Shown here: in pieces, positions 44,540 to 53,504 of the stretch | Position numbering within the stretch: position 1 is the first letter of the stretch | Layout of the letters: every line of letters begins with the position of its first letter | NCBI GenBank assembly: GCA_900318615.1 | Contig: ONLK01000002.1 | Span: 1-64,000, forward strand | From: an uncultured Eubacteriales bacterium | Lineage (GTDB): Bacteria > Bacillota > Clostridia > Lachnospirales > Lachnospiraceae | Reading direction: 5' to 3' | Length of the DNA: 64,000 nt | Translations under genes and position numbers: made by a program | Notes under the pieces: generated by a model | What the model saw: the letters and a program-made list of their open reading frames with translations, nothing else | The model's database searches: none | What the model was told of the DNA's origin: nothing

Positions 44540-46159
44540 TCAAAGCTTCGGACCGGCTGCCACCAGTGCCTTGCCGGCGTCATTGCCTTCATACTTCTTG
44601 AAGTTCCTGATGAATCTCTGAGCCAGATCTTTTGCCTTCTCATCCCATTCAGAAGCATCCTTGTAGGTGTCACGCGGATCCAGAATAGCCGGATCAACAC
44701 CCGGAAGCTCTGTCGGAACCTCGAAATCAAAGTACGGAATCTTCTTTGTCGGAGCCTTGTCAACTTCCCCTGTCTGAATAGCGGTGATGATACCACGGGT
44801 ATCCTTGATGGAGATACGTTTTCCTGTTCCGTTCCATCCGGTGTTAACCAGGTATGCCTTTGCTCCGCTCTTCTCCATTTTCTTCACAAGCTCTTCTGCA
44901 TACTTTGTCGGATGCAGTTCCAGGAATGCCTGTCCGAAGCATGCGGAGAAGGTCGGTGTCGGTTCGGTAATTCCGCGCTCGGTGCCGGCAAGTTTTGCGG
45001 TAAAGCCGGACAGGAAGTAATACTTTGTCTGCTCCGGAGTCAGAATAGATACAGGCGGAAGTACTCCGAATGCATCTGCGGAAAGGAAAATAACGTTCTC
45101 GGCAGCCGGGCCGTGAGAAATTCCGTCGTTAACCTTCTGGGCAATCTTTTCAATATGATTGATCGGATAAGATACACGGGTGTTCTCGGTTACGCTCTTG
45201 TCCGCGAAATCCAGTTTTCCGGTAGCATCATCAATCGTTACATTCTCAAGAAGAGCATTTCTGCGGATGGCGTTGTAGATGTCCGGCTCAGCATCTTTAT
45301 CCAGGTTGATAACCTTTGCATAGCAGCCGCCTTCGAAGTTGAATACACCTTCATCGTCCCAGCCGTGCTCGTCATCACCGATCAGAAGTCTCTTCGGGTC
45401 GGTGGAAAGGGTTGTCTTTCCTGTTCCGGACAGACCGAAGAAAATGGAGGTATGCCTGCCTTCCATATCTGTGTTTGCAGAGCAGTGCATGGAAGCAATG
45501 CCCTTCAGCGGCAGATAGTAGTTCATCATAGAGAACATACCTTTCTTCATTTCACCGCCGTACCAGGTGTTGATAATAACCTGCTCGCGGGATGTAATAT
45601 TGAACATAACGGCTGTGTCCGAACGCAGTCCCAGTTCCTTGTAATTTTCTACGGTTGCCAGAGAGGCATTGTATACAACGAAGTTCGGTTCAAACTCAGC
45701 CTCTTCCTCGGGAGTCGGCTTGATAAACATGTTGGTTACAAAGTGAGCCTGCCATGCAACTTCCATGATGAAGCGGACAGCCATGCGGGTATCCTTGTTT
45801 GCGCCGCAGAAGGCATCCACAACATAAAGTTTCTTGTTGCAAAGTTCCTTCTTCGCAATTTCCTTGCAGGCTTCCCACTGCTCTTTGCTTGCCGGATGGT
45901 TATCGTTCGGATAATCCGGTGTCGTCCACCATACAGTGTCTTTTGAGTTCTCATCCATAACAATGTATTTATCCTTAGGAGAACGTCCCGTAAATACACC
46001 GGTAAAAACATCAACAGCACCCAGATCGCTAAGATGACCCTTAGCATATCCGGTCAGTGACGGATTCATTTCCTCTTCAAACAGTTCCTCGTATGACGGA
46101 TTGTATACGACTTCTGTTGTCCCGGTAATACCGTATTTCGTTAAATCAATCTTTGCCAT
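44540..46159 (-). CDS. pckA: Phosphoenolpyruvate carboxykinase (ATP)
   Basis: Interconverts oxaloacetate and PEP with ATP/ADP. In anaerobes it often runs towards oxaloacetate for succinate or for anaplerosis. 539 residues. The kinase motif is [16 protein letters not shown], followed by metal-binding IGDDEHGW, both specific to ATP-PCKs. Other signatures: [11 protein letters not shown] near the N-terminus and [11 protein letters not shown]. Own promoter and terminator. The leader is about 50 bases long. Confidence 0.97.
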   Translation of the reverse strand: MAKIDLTKYGITGTTEVVYNPSYEELFEEEMNPSLTGYAKGHLSDLGAVDVFTGVFTGRSPKDKYIVMDENSKDTVWWTTPDYPNDNHPASKEQWEACKEIAKKELCNKKLYVVDAFCGANKDTRMAVRFIMEVAWQAHFVTNMFIKPTPEEEAEFEPNFVVYNASLATVENYKELGLRSDTAVMFNITSREQVIINTWYGGEMKKGMFSMMNYYLPLKGIASMHCSANTDMEGRHTSIFFGLSGTGKTTLSTDPKRLLIGDDEHGWDDEGVFNFEGGCYAKVINLDKDAEPDIYNAIRRNALLENVTIDDATGKLDFADKSVTENTRVSYPINHIEKIAQKVNDGISHGPAAENVIFLSADAFGVLPPVSILTPEQTKYYFLSGFTAKLAGTERGITEPTPTFSACFGQAFLELHPTKYAEELVKKMEKSGAKAYLVNTGWNGTGKRISIKDTRGIITAIQTGEVDKAPTKKIPYFDFEVPTELPGVDPAILDPRDTYKDASEWDEKAKDLAQRFIRNFKKYEGNDAGKALVAAGPKL

Positions 46160-46216
46160 TTTACTCTTTAACCTCTTTCTTGAACTTGGTTATTAGTAAT
46201 CTAAATGCCCGATACC

Positions 46217-46244
46217 ATTATACACAAATATTCGCGAATGCCAA
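46217..46244 (-). promoter_or_regulatory. Promoter of pckA with palindromic spacer
   Basis: Minus strand TTGGCA, 16-base spacer, TATAAT. The spacer holds ATTCGCGAAT (46230-46239), a perfect 10-base palindrome between the boxes where a repressor could bind. Confidence 0.75.
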
Positions 46245-46366
46245 CAGGTAAAATCTGGAAAATTAAATTTTTCACGATTTTTTTATATAAATATTGTCAA
46301 GATTGCCTTTACTCCTCCCGTTTCCGAAAACAGAAGAATAAAATGAGCCTGGATTTTATTTTTTTA

Positions 46367-46395
46367 TTGCAAAATCGAATCAAAGCATATATAAT
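46367..46395 (+). promoter_or_regulatory. Promoter of tRNA-Thr
   Basis: TTGCAA, 17-base spacer, TATAAT, 25 bases before the tRNA. Confidence 0.75.
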
Positions 46396-46420
46396 AACAG
46401 AGTCGTTGGCAAAACGGCCT

Positions 46421-46493
<73 letters not shown>

Positions 46494-46499
46494 TTGATA

Positions 46500-46543
46500 A
46501 AACTCCGGGAATGACACGCCATTGTCCTTCCCGGAGTTTTTTT
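46500..46543 (+). terminator. Terminator of tRNA-Thr
   Basis: AAACTCCGGGAA and TTCCCGGAGTTT, then further T. Confidence 0.88.
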
Positions 46544-46600
46544 GCTGTCCCGAATAACAACATTTTTCTGCCATAAATTACTACAGTCCGCCGCAGCCGC

Positions 46601-46647
46601 CAAAAAGCTGCAGCCCGGAGCTTTTTCTGTCCCGGCACTGCAGCTTT
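46601..46647 (-). terminator. Terminator of the phosphoribosyltransferase-like gene
   Basis: AAAGCTGCAG and CTGCAGCTTT around a GC-rich loop; five T at the end on the minus strand. Confidence 0.75.
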
Positions 46648-46709
46648 CCCTTTATAATTGCTCTCCCTTATAAACTGTTTATTTTCCGTATGTTAAAAAA
46701 CAATATTCG

Positions 46710-47357
46710 TTACAATTCCGAATACCCGTAGCTGTTTACGATTGCGTCAATCTTCTGTCCCTTTGCGCACAGCGGGCAGTTGGCCGGCTCATAGGTCTGA
46801 TAGTTTGGAATATCTGTCTCATGAAAGATGGAATTGATCTTCATGCCGGCTGCACTGTCGACAGCAGAGAAAATAGCTGCGATGCCGACAATCAGTCCGC
46901 CGTAATACTTCAGACACTGAGTGGCTCTTTCCACGGTACGCCCGGTTGTAACGGACGCAAGAAGCAGAAGGCAGTGTTTATTCTTTACCATAAATTCCAT
47001 GTTGTCACGGAAGATGAGCTGTCCGCCCGAATTCTCCTCCGGGGATGCGATGTACATGGTCTGATGAAGATTCATGGACATAATGCCCGCTTCCGTCAGC
47101 TGCTCCGCCAGATAAGCGCCGATCACTTCACACCCGTCCATGCAGACAATGGTATCAATGTAAGTGTTCATGGAATAGTGGGAGGCAAGTACCGCCGCGG
47201 CGGCCGAAGCCTCACTCTTCCTGGATTTCAGGATCGTCATATCCACATAATAATTGATATGCGAATGCGTGGTAGCAAAATGGCCCGGAATTACCCGAAT
47301 AATCGCATTGCGGTTCTGGTTTGAATGTATTTTCGTGTATTTTGTTTCTAGTGACAT
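46710..47357 (-). CDS. Orotate phosphoribosyltransferase-like protein
   Basis: 215 residues of PRTase-like type. The usual PRPP motif (VLLVDDVITTGGT) reads CLLLLASVTTGRTVERA: the T-T-G-T loop is kept in part but both acidic residues are gone. The N-terminal half has RVIPGHFATTHSHINYYVDMTILKSR. A CPLCAKGQKIDA near the C-terminus, like that of some orotate PRTases, may bind metal. Activity is uncertain. The ATG at 47355-47357 has GGGAGG; the upstream Met is in the leader. Monocistronic with promoter and terminator. Confidence 0.7.
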   Translation of the reverse strand: MSLETKYTKIHSNQNRNAIIRVIPGHFATTHSHINYYVDMTILKSRKSEASAAAAVLASHYSMNTYIDTIVCMDGCEVIGAYLAEQLTEAGIMSMNLHQTMYIASPEENSGGQLIFRDNMEFMVKNKHCLLLLASVTTGRTVERATQCLKYYGGLIVGIAAIFSAVDSAAGMKINSIFHETDIPNYQTYEPANCPLCAKGQKIDAIVNSYGYSEL

Positions 47358-47484
47358 AAGGTAACCTCCCCTCGGGAAAAAATGTGGTAAATGCACGTGC
47401 GTCGGCACATATCCGTATTTCTATGACAGTCCGCCGTACATCTATCACCATAATACACATAAATGCATTAAAACACAAGCCTTA

Positions 47485-47512
47485 ATTATAGAATGTGCAT
47501 AATAGCCGGCAA
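47485..47512 (-). promoter_or_regulatory. Promoter of the phosphoribosyltransferase-like gene
   Basis: Minus strand TTGCCG, 16-base spacer, TATAAT. It leaves a leader of about 120 bases. Confidence 0.55.
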
Positions 47513-47578
47513 CTTTTGTCCGCGCAGATATGGGAAAACCTGCTAACAAAAAGTATAATTGTAAAATTCGGATAAAGC

Positions 47579-47607
47579 TTGACTGAAATCTTCTGTAATG
47601 GTAAGAT
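47579..47607 (+). promoter_or_regulatory. Promoter of tRNA-Pro (GGG)
   Basis: TTGACT, 17-base spacer, TAAGAT, 47 bases before the tRNA. Confidence 0.7.
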
Positions 47608-47654
47608 GATGCTTGTTGGATAAAGCCTGTCGGATTAATAACAGCAGGCAAAAC

Positions 47655-47728
47655 CGGAGTATGGCGTAGCTTGGTAGCGCGCTCGGCTGGGGGCCGAGAG
47701 GTCGTGAGTTCAAATCTCACTACTCCGA
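47655..47728 (+). tRNA. tRNA-Pro (anticodon GGG)
   Basis: Acceptor CGGAGTA/TACTCCG, anticodon stem CTCGG/CCGAG with loop CTGGGGG. T arm GAGTTCAAATCTC. CCA not encoded. Confidence 0.95.
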
Positions 47729-47751
47729 TGCATACGATTGCAACGCTGCCG

Positions 47752-47782
47752 AAGGATCCCGGTTTATGCCGGGATCCTTTTT
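47752..47782 (+). terminator. Terminator of tRNA-Pro
   Basis: AAGGATCCCGG and CCGGGATCCTT with a six-base loop, followed by T. It touches the last base of the convergent adhesin gene. Confidence 0.88.
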
Positions 47783-50700
47783 CACGTCCTCCCCGGCTGC
47801 GCCTCATCTGTCTCATTTTTTTCAGGCTGTTTTTTTCCTGCCTGTTTTCTCTCCTTCCGTCTTCCCGCACGCATGCTCCGGAGGAAAGCCACGAAAATGA
47901 CAGCGGACGCCGCCATCGCCGCAAGATACCGCCCGATCGGGGTATCGTTTCCGGTAGACACGGATGAGGCCGCAGGTCCTGTTGTCCCGGAATCCTCTTT
48001 TGTCCCAGGCGCGATTTTCGGCGAATCCTTCATGACAACATGCAAAGCCTCAGAGCTGTCTTTCACCTCAAATGGAACGCTTTCAGCTGTCTCATAGCCA
48101 TCCGGAGCGGTTATTTCCGTCAGTGTGTATTCACCTGCCGGCAGCTTTTCGATTTCGTGCGGCTTCTTTGTGCTTATCCACTCTTCTACCGTCTTCCCAT
48201 CCTTGTCGGTGATCCTCAATTTCGCACCTGGAAGTTCCTTTGATGTCGTGATATCCTGCTTGTGGATATAGATTTTCGTGGGTGCATCTTTCATCTGAAC
48301 ATTCTGAACCTGTATGTCGCCTTTTTCTGCTGCGGTTTTAACCTCAAAGGTGACCGCTTCCGCCGTTGTATACCCGGCTGCAGGAATTTTCTCTGTCAGA
48401 AGATAAACACCGGAAGGAAGTGTCAGGCGATGCGGCTGACCGGTACTCACCCACGCATCCACCCTATTTCCGTCGCTGTCCGTGACCTCCAGGGACGCTC
48501 CGGGCAGTTCCTCTCCGGTTGTGATGTCCAGTTTGCTTATATCCACCTCACGGTAAGGCCGGTCATACATCACTACCTTCTGGATACTCAGTGAATTTTC
48601 AACCGTAAAGCGCACGCTCTGTTCGGAAAGCTCATATCCTTCCGGCGCCGCTCTCTCGGTCAGCTCATACTTTCCCGCCGGAAGTGACGTGATCTCATGC
48701 GGCTTGTTGGTGCTAATCCATGAGTCAATCTTTTCCCCGTGTTCATTTTTTACGATAAGTTCCGCTCCCGGAAGCTCCGCGCCGTCCTCTCCCTCCACAA
48801 TATCCTTTTTGCTGAACCGTACAATGTTCGGCTGATTGGAAAGATCAAGCGTATATTCCCTCCGGCCTTCAATGAGTCCGGTATTGTCAACCGTAATGGT
48901 ATAGACCGCCGGATCCAGGTTATACCCCGGCCGTGTCTCCACTTCACGGATTTCATAGGTTCTGCCATTTGAAAGTCCGTCCAGTTCAATCCTTCCGTCT
49001 TTCCCTGTCCTGTACAAGGATGGCTTTGTATTTTCACCCTTTTCCGTGACCGAAAAGGTAATGTTCTCCAGCGGCTGTGAATCTTCGCCGGCGGTGTGCT
49101 TACAGATAATGAAACGGTTTTTCGAATCACTCACTGAAAGTGTAACCTCAGATTCCGAATCCGGATCTCCTTTTACGTCCACCGTGTATGTCTGAGGATT
49201 AACCGTCCATCCGCTTCCCGCAGGCACCGCCGTTTCCGTTACGAGATACGTTCCCGGATAAAGATCGCCGGATACAGCGGTTCCGCTTTCATCCGTCGTA
49301 ACCGTCTGTGCTTCCATCTTTCTTTCATTTCCGGATCCATCCGTTATATCTCCGGAAGGTTTTATCAAAAACCGGAACCCGGCGCCGCATGTATCTCCGT
49401 CCTCCGACTTTTTTATGATCCGGATCTTTTTCATAACCGGTGCATCCATCGACCGAAGCGTAATTTCGGCCGGACTGTCCGCGTCCACGGCAAAAGGAAT
49501 ATCCTCCGCCGTGGTGTAGTTTTCCGGTGCCTTCCGCTCATGAAGTATATACTTTCCCGCGCTCAGCTTATCTTCAAAAAGAACTTCTCCATTCTCATTT
49601 GTTCCGAATACCCCGGTGGCATTTTCAGCTCCCTTTACTTTCAGCCTGACCGGTTTTCCAGCCGTATCCAGGATTTGAAATTCAGCCTTGTCCGCTGTGA
49701 TCAGGGTTTGTGTCTGCGCATCCAGCTTCTGTATTTTCACTGTCCGTCTTTCAAGAATATTCCGCACGGAATATTCCAGCGTTTTATTGTTTTCCAGCAC
49801 AACCTTGCTGTCAGGAAGCGCCGCATACTCCCGGTTCTGTGTGCTTTCGCTGATGGTATAGGTACCGGGCTTTAAGTGTTCGGCGCGCGCTTCTCCATTC
49901 GCGTCTGTAACCAGTGTTACCTTTACGGAAGGTTCATTCACAGACGTCAGCGTAAAGGTGATCCCTGCCACTTTCCGTTCCCCGCTTTGTGTCTCTTCCG
50001 CCGACTTTTTAATGTGAATGGACGCATTGTCAGAATCCAGCCAGGTTACGTCAAAGGACACAGCGCCGGGCGAGAGCGTCCGTCCGATCACGGCCAGATC
50101 CTGTTTTGCCTGCTGTGATTCTGCCACCCTCCAGGCTGCATACCGATACTGTTCATTTCCGGCAAGTGAACCGCTGGAATATACCTTCCCCCCGGTCCGT
50201 GCCTGATCCAGGGGGGCTGTCAGATAAAACTGATCCCTGCCATATACTTTTACGGCTGCTCCGGGAGCGCTGGTTGTCTTTTTCGTCTCGTTCACAAGGC
50301 GTACAGCGGCCGGCAGCTGAATAGTTATATAGTTGTATACAAATCCATTCAGCGTCATGGATGGCGTCCGCTGTATGCTGCCTTCTTTATACGCTTTGAC
50401 GGATGATGGAGTCAGTGAAAGATCCGGTGTCGGCGCCTCGTGAGAGCCCGCATATTTGTATAATTCATCCGCACAGGAAAGCGCAGCGGATGTTGCACCC
50501 ATGGCCAGAGAATGACTGTTGTTTCTCTGGGCAATACTGAGATGTATGATAATATAGCGTTTGCCGGACGGCCAGCTGCCCCTCCCGGTCCGGGAAAAGA
50601 AATTGTTTTCCCCGGAATATTCCTTCAGCCCGTAATACATAATTCTCAGCCAGTAGGAATTCAGGTTCTGGACCGGATAGGTACCGCTGGTCGGCGACGG

Positions 50701-51516
50701 GAAAACAGGATTGGCGCAAAATCCATATGCACCGCTGGTTATTCCGTCGATGGTCACCCGGTATTGTCCGGTGGTATAGCTTCCGAATCCGTAGCTGGAA
50801 TAGTTCAGATTCCCCTTATTTTTTATCGTTACCTTTCTCTGTTTCCCCGCAGCTTTTCGAAGCGGTATCTCCGGGGCTTCCTCTGTGACTTCCTCCGTCA
50901 GCGCTTCTGCCGCTTCCTCCGTTCCCGTTTCGTTTTCAGTTTCGGTTTCAGTTTCGGTTTCATATTCGGACAAATTTTCTGTACCCGCAGCGCTCGCAGC
51001 CGTATCCGGAATCTTCTGTACAGCGTCGGTTTCCGCAGGAACCGTTTCACCTTCCCCTTCTGTCCCGTCCCCGGCTCTCTCCTGACTTTCGCTTTTTATG
51101 CTTTCCCCGGCCGTCTCCGCTGCCGGCGTATCCGCCTGTATCATCTGGGAATTGCCGGCCGTTCCGGACCGGGTCTGCTGATTGTCCGACTGTGCTTTCA
51201 TCGAAATACATTGTTGATCCGTCTGCTTTTCTACCTGCGCATTCTGCTGATCTGCCTGCGGTTCCACCTGGGCATTCTGCTGATCTGCCTGCGGTTCCGC
51301 CTGGATCTTCTGCTGATCTGTCTGCGGTTCCGCCTGGATCTTCTGCTGATCTGTCTGTGTTTCCATCTGGATATTTTGTTGACCTGCGGATGGTACGGCC
51401 GCGGCCATTTCCGCAGGGGTCACGGCTGCCGAACCGGCTTTTCCAGCCGGCAGAGTAAAAATCATCGCGCAGGCCAGCAATACTGCCGATGCTGCACGCC
51501 AGTGTTTATTTTTCAT
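47782..51516 (-). CDS. Surface adhesin with thioester domain and seven CnaB/SpaA-like domains
   Basis: 1244 residues. Signal peptide 1-31; six 11-residue Gln-rich repeats (46-111); an acidic Glu/Thr tract (184-216); a thioester-type domain with C267 (YGFCANP) and Q330 (HLSIAQ), the pair that forms the covalent host-binding thioester; then seven beta-sandwich repeats from about 505, the last three with the near-constant pattern ELPGA...W.ST..PH.I..LPAG.Y.LTE.AP.GY. The end is STGNDTPIGR, a hydrophobic segment (about 1197-1212) and a long basic tail, resembling a sortase signal but without LPxTG. No sortase is in the window. ATG after AAAGGAGAG. Confidence 0.88.
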   Translation of the reverse strand: MKNKHWRAASAVLLACAMIFTLPAGKAGSAAVTPAEMAAAVPSAGQQNIQMETQTDQQKIQAEPQTDQQKIQAEPQADQQNAQVEPQADQQNAQVEKQTDQQCISMKAQSDNQQTRSGTAGNSQMIQADTPAAETAGESIKSESQERAGDGTEGEGETVPAETDAVQKIPDTAASAAGTENLSEYETETETETENETGTEEAAEALTEEVTEEAPEIPLRKAAGKQRKVTIKNKGNLNYSSYGFGSYTTGQYRVTIDGITSGAYGFCANPVFPSPTSGTYPVQNLNSYWLRIMYYGLKEYSGENNFFSRTGRGSWPSGKRYIIIHLSIAQRNNSHSLAMGATSAALSCADELYKYAGSHEAPTPDLSLTPSSVKAYKEGSIQRTPSMTLNGFVYNYITIQLPAAVRLVNETKKTTSAPGAAVKVYGRDQFYLTAPLDQARTGGKVYSSGSLAGNEQYRYAAWRVAESQQAKQDLAVIGRTLSPGAVSFDVTWLDSDNASIHIKKSAEETQSGERKVAGITFTLTSVNEPSVKVTLVTDANGEARAEHLKPGTYTISESTQNREYAALPDSKVVLENNKTLEYSVRNILERRTVKIQKLDAQTQTLITADKAEFQILDTAGKPVRLKVKGAENATGVFGTNENGEVLFEDKLSAGKYILHERKAPENYTTAEDIPFAVDADSPAEITLRSMDAPVMKKIRIIKKSEDGDTCGAGFRFLIKPSGDITDGSGNERKMEAQTVTTDESGTAVSGDLYPGTYLVTETAVPAGSGWTVNPQTYTVDVKGDPDSESEVTLSVSDSKNRFIICKHTAGEDSQPLENITFSVTEKGENTKPSLYRTGKDGRIELDGLSNGRTYEIREVETRPGYNLDPAVYTITVDNTGLIEGRREYTLDLSNQPNIVRFSKKDIVEGEDGAELPGAELIVKNEHGEKIDSWISTNKPHEITSLPAGKYELTERAAPEGYELSEQSVRFTVENSLSIQKVVMYDRPYREVDISKLDITTGEELPGASLEVTDSDGNRVDAWVSTGQPHRLTLPSGVYLLTEKIPAAGYTTAEAVTFEVKTAAEKGDIQVQNVQMKDAPTKIYIHKQDITTSKELPGAKLRITDKDGKTVEEWISTKKPHEIEKLPAGEYTLTEITAPDGYETAESVPFEVKDSSEALHVVMKDSPKIAPGTKEDSGTTGPAASSVSTGNDTPIGRYLAAMAASAVIFVAFLRSMRAGRRKERKQAGKKQPEKNETDEAQPGRT
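51184..51381 (-). repeat. 33-bp tandem repeat, six copies, in the adhesin
   Basis: Encodes units of the form QQKIQAEPQTD. The middle copies (QQKIQAEPQTD, QQKIQAEPQAD, QQNAQVEPQAD) are nearly alike at the DNA level; the outer ones have drifted. Likely a variable-length stalk. Confidence 0.9.
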
Positions 51517-51941
51517 AACTGCTCTCCTTTGCAAAGCCCTTTCTGTCTGGTATATTTCCTGCATGTTTCCCGCTTTTTTTCCATTTTAAGAACGGCGGCG
51601 GTTTGCCCGCATACAAACTAAAATATTTCATGGATTTCCGATCCGCCTCCCGGAATCAATGTAAAACAGCTCTTCCGGGGTCTCCGGGAGCCTGTAAATC
51701 CTGCAGCGGACGTAAGCACAAAGGCAGCAGGTTTCCATGTGGCAATTGGTACTTGCCCGCGCAGCCGTCCGATGACCGCAGCTTTTGTGAACACATCAGA
51801 AATAAAAGGAATCTTGAATTGCAAAAAGAAATGGAAGCCGTCAGAAGAACGGCTATCGGTCAATCGTGATGTGTATTAGCAATGTAATTAATTTATATTC
51901 AATATGTAATTATATTAACGCATACTTCCGGCAGAATCAAG
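51517..51941. other. Long spacer upstream of the adhesin, no clear gene
   Basis: 425 bases. The left part (51610-51840) is GC-rich and has an open frame on each strand (81 codons minus from a TTG; 88 codons plus) without recognisable family or SD. The right part (51870-51925) is AT-rich with two copies of TAATTACAT and a TATAAT. It may be the adhesin's promoter and a long structured leader. I see no c-di-GMP riboswitch pattern. Confidence 0.4.
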
Positions 51942-51989
51942 AACAGCCGGCTCTGAAAATTTACTGAATTTTCAGAAATGCCGGCTGTT
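51942..51989 (-). terminator. Terminator after the phospholipase C-like gene
   Basis: Nested stem: AACAGCCGGC/GCCGGCTGTT outside, TCTGAAAATT/AATTTTCAGA inside. On the minus strand TTCTTGATTC follows; on the plus strand TTATTA. It may work both ways. Confidence 0.7.
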
Positions 51990-52020
51990 TTATTAGCGGT
52001 TACTGCTGAATTGTAAAAGG

Positions 52021-52938
52021 TCACAACTTTGGAAGTTTCTGATACTTTTCCATCGGGCGTCCTGTATGGTAGGATCTGTTTCCAATCTGACTGAAAAATT
52101 CATCCCGGGCACGCTCATCCTCCGGGTTCCGGAGGGCCTTCTCCTCATAGATCGTCATCTTCTTGAAGAAGCGCACACCGCGGTCAAACCTTTTCCGGAA
52201 GCGGTCATATTGTTCTTTTGACATACCATAAAGATTGCGGTTGATAAACAAAGGAGCCAGATAAACATAACCGCGGATTTTCTCTTCGAGGCGGGTGAAC
52301 ACCCACTCCTTAAACCCGGTCTCATCCATCAAAAGCGAGCTGATGACGCGGTACTCATACAGCATTCCGTACATTCTTCGTTCGCTGAGCGAATGGGAGG
52401 CGTCCGGATAAACCGCAGCGAAAGCCTCGGAAAGCATATGTGCAATGATGTGCTTTTCCCTGCTGCTCAGATTGAACAGGCCCATCTGGTGCGTATCCCT
52501 AATATCCTTGCACAGAACATAACGCGCGGTATAAGCGTCGATCGCAGCCTCAAAGCGAAAATGCTTCCCCAGCTGTCTTTTTTCGCAGGAGTCTTCCGTT
52601 TCCCTGAAAATCAGCGGATGCGCACTTGAATCGAGGGCATAATGCCCCAGAAAACCGGAAAAGTAAGCGATCGCCGTTTTCCTGTCATCTCCGCGGTACT
52701 GCTCTGTTTCACGATAAAGTGCCTGAAGAAAAGCCCCGCATCTGTATTTATGAAGAGTTCTTCCAATGGTCATTCCCGGGCGGAAGGCTTCCGCCATAGA
52801 ATAAAAATAAACATCCGGTCCGGCCAGACCCATTCCGTAAGCCCCTTTATGAGCACTGATACTTTCTCTGACTGCTCCGTCTTTCATGTCGTTAAAGTTT
52901 ACGACACCGCAGGCATAGTGAGTTAAAAAAGCCGGCAT
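52021..52938 (-). CDS. Zinc-dependent phospholipase C family protein
   Basis: 305 residues. Motifs of the Zn_dep_PLPC family: MPAFLTHYACG at the start, GLAGPDVYFYS, and FSGFLGHYALDSSAHPLIF, which carry the His and Asp ligands. No signal peptide, unlike secreted phospholipases, so a cytoplasmic hydrolase of unknown substrate. Downstream of the NUDIX gene by 35 bases; ends at a terminator. Confidence 0.85.
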   Translation of the reverse strand: MPAFLTHYACGVVNFNDMKDGAVRESISAHKGAYGMGLAGPDVYFYSMAEAFRPGMTIGRTLHKYRCGAFLQALYRETEQYRGDDRKTAIAYFSGFLGHYALDSSAHPLIFRETEDSCEKRQLGKHFRFEAAIDAYTARYVLCKDIRDTHQMGLFNLSSREKHIIAHMLSEAFAAVYPDASHSLSERRMYGMLYEYRVISSLLMDETGFKEWVFTRLEEKIRGYVYLAPLFINRNLYGMSKEQYDRFRKRFDRGVRFFKKMTIYEEKALRNPEDERARDEFFSQIGNRSYHTGRPMEKYQKLPKL

Positions 52939-52973
52939 TCTTTCCTCCCTGTCTACCCGTTCATTTATCTGTA

Positions 52974-53498
52974 TTACCGGCCTTGCCTGCTGTCCGTATC
53001 CTCAAAAACCGTTCGGATACTGTCATAGTGGAGAAAAACTCCCCCGGCAGCCAGCTGCCGGATTTCGTCAAGAGAGGCGGCTTTCCAGTCAATGCTCTCA
53101 TCTGCCTGAAGCACAATATCCTCCGGCCCGAAATCCATGTCAAACCGATACACATCGACAAAATAATTATCGCCCTTTCCGGGGTTCTCCCGATGATAAC
53201 TGTACGATAAGTGCCCGGGTACCCGGCTAACGTCCAGCGACGTTTCTTCACGGATTTCCCTGATGACTGCCTCGCCGGAAGTTTCCCCGGCCCGCACGCC
53301 GCCGCCCGGCACTTCCCACCACAGCGGAGCCCACGCTTTTGTTCCGATCCGGCGTGTGATCAGGAAGCGGCCGTCCGGGCGCCGGATGACTCCCAGAACA
53401 GAAAGATGGTACTCTCCATCCTTCAAAATCCAGTCGTTCCGCTTCATGGTTCTTCCGGTTTTATGTCTGTCCTTATCGTAAATATCCCAGTATTCCAT
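52974..53498 (-). CDS. NUDIX hydrolase
   Basis: 174 residues. The NUDIX box is GGGVRAGETSGEAVIREIREETSL, fitting Gx5Ex7REUxEExGU except Ser in place of the last Gly. The N-terminus EYWDIYDKDRHKTGRTM resembles isopentenyl-diphosphate isomerase-like NUDIX proteins. Substrate unknown. It starts six bases after the glgB stop. Confidence 0.92.
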   Translation of the reverse strand: MEYWDIYDKDRHKTGRTMKRNDWILKDGEYHLSVLGVIRRPDGRFLITRRIGTKAWAPLWWEVPGGGVRAGETSGEAVIREIREETSLDVSRVPGHLSYSYHRENPGKGDNYFVDVYRFDMDFGPEDIVLQADESIDWKAASLDEIRQLAAGGVFLHYDSIRTVFEDTDSRQGR

Positions 53499-53504
53499 GG
53501 CTGT

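Noticed and set aside
44528..45946. 472-codon plus-strand frame opposite pckA
   Set aside because: Shadow of pckA.
51184..51381. CRISPR array
   Set aside because: Contiguous 33-bp units without spacers, in frame inside a gene.
51603..51869. Small ORFs on both strands upstream of the adhesin
   Set aside because: No SD, TTG or poor starts, no recognisable family; kept only as an unexplained spacer.
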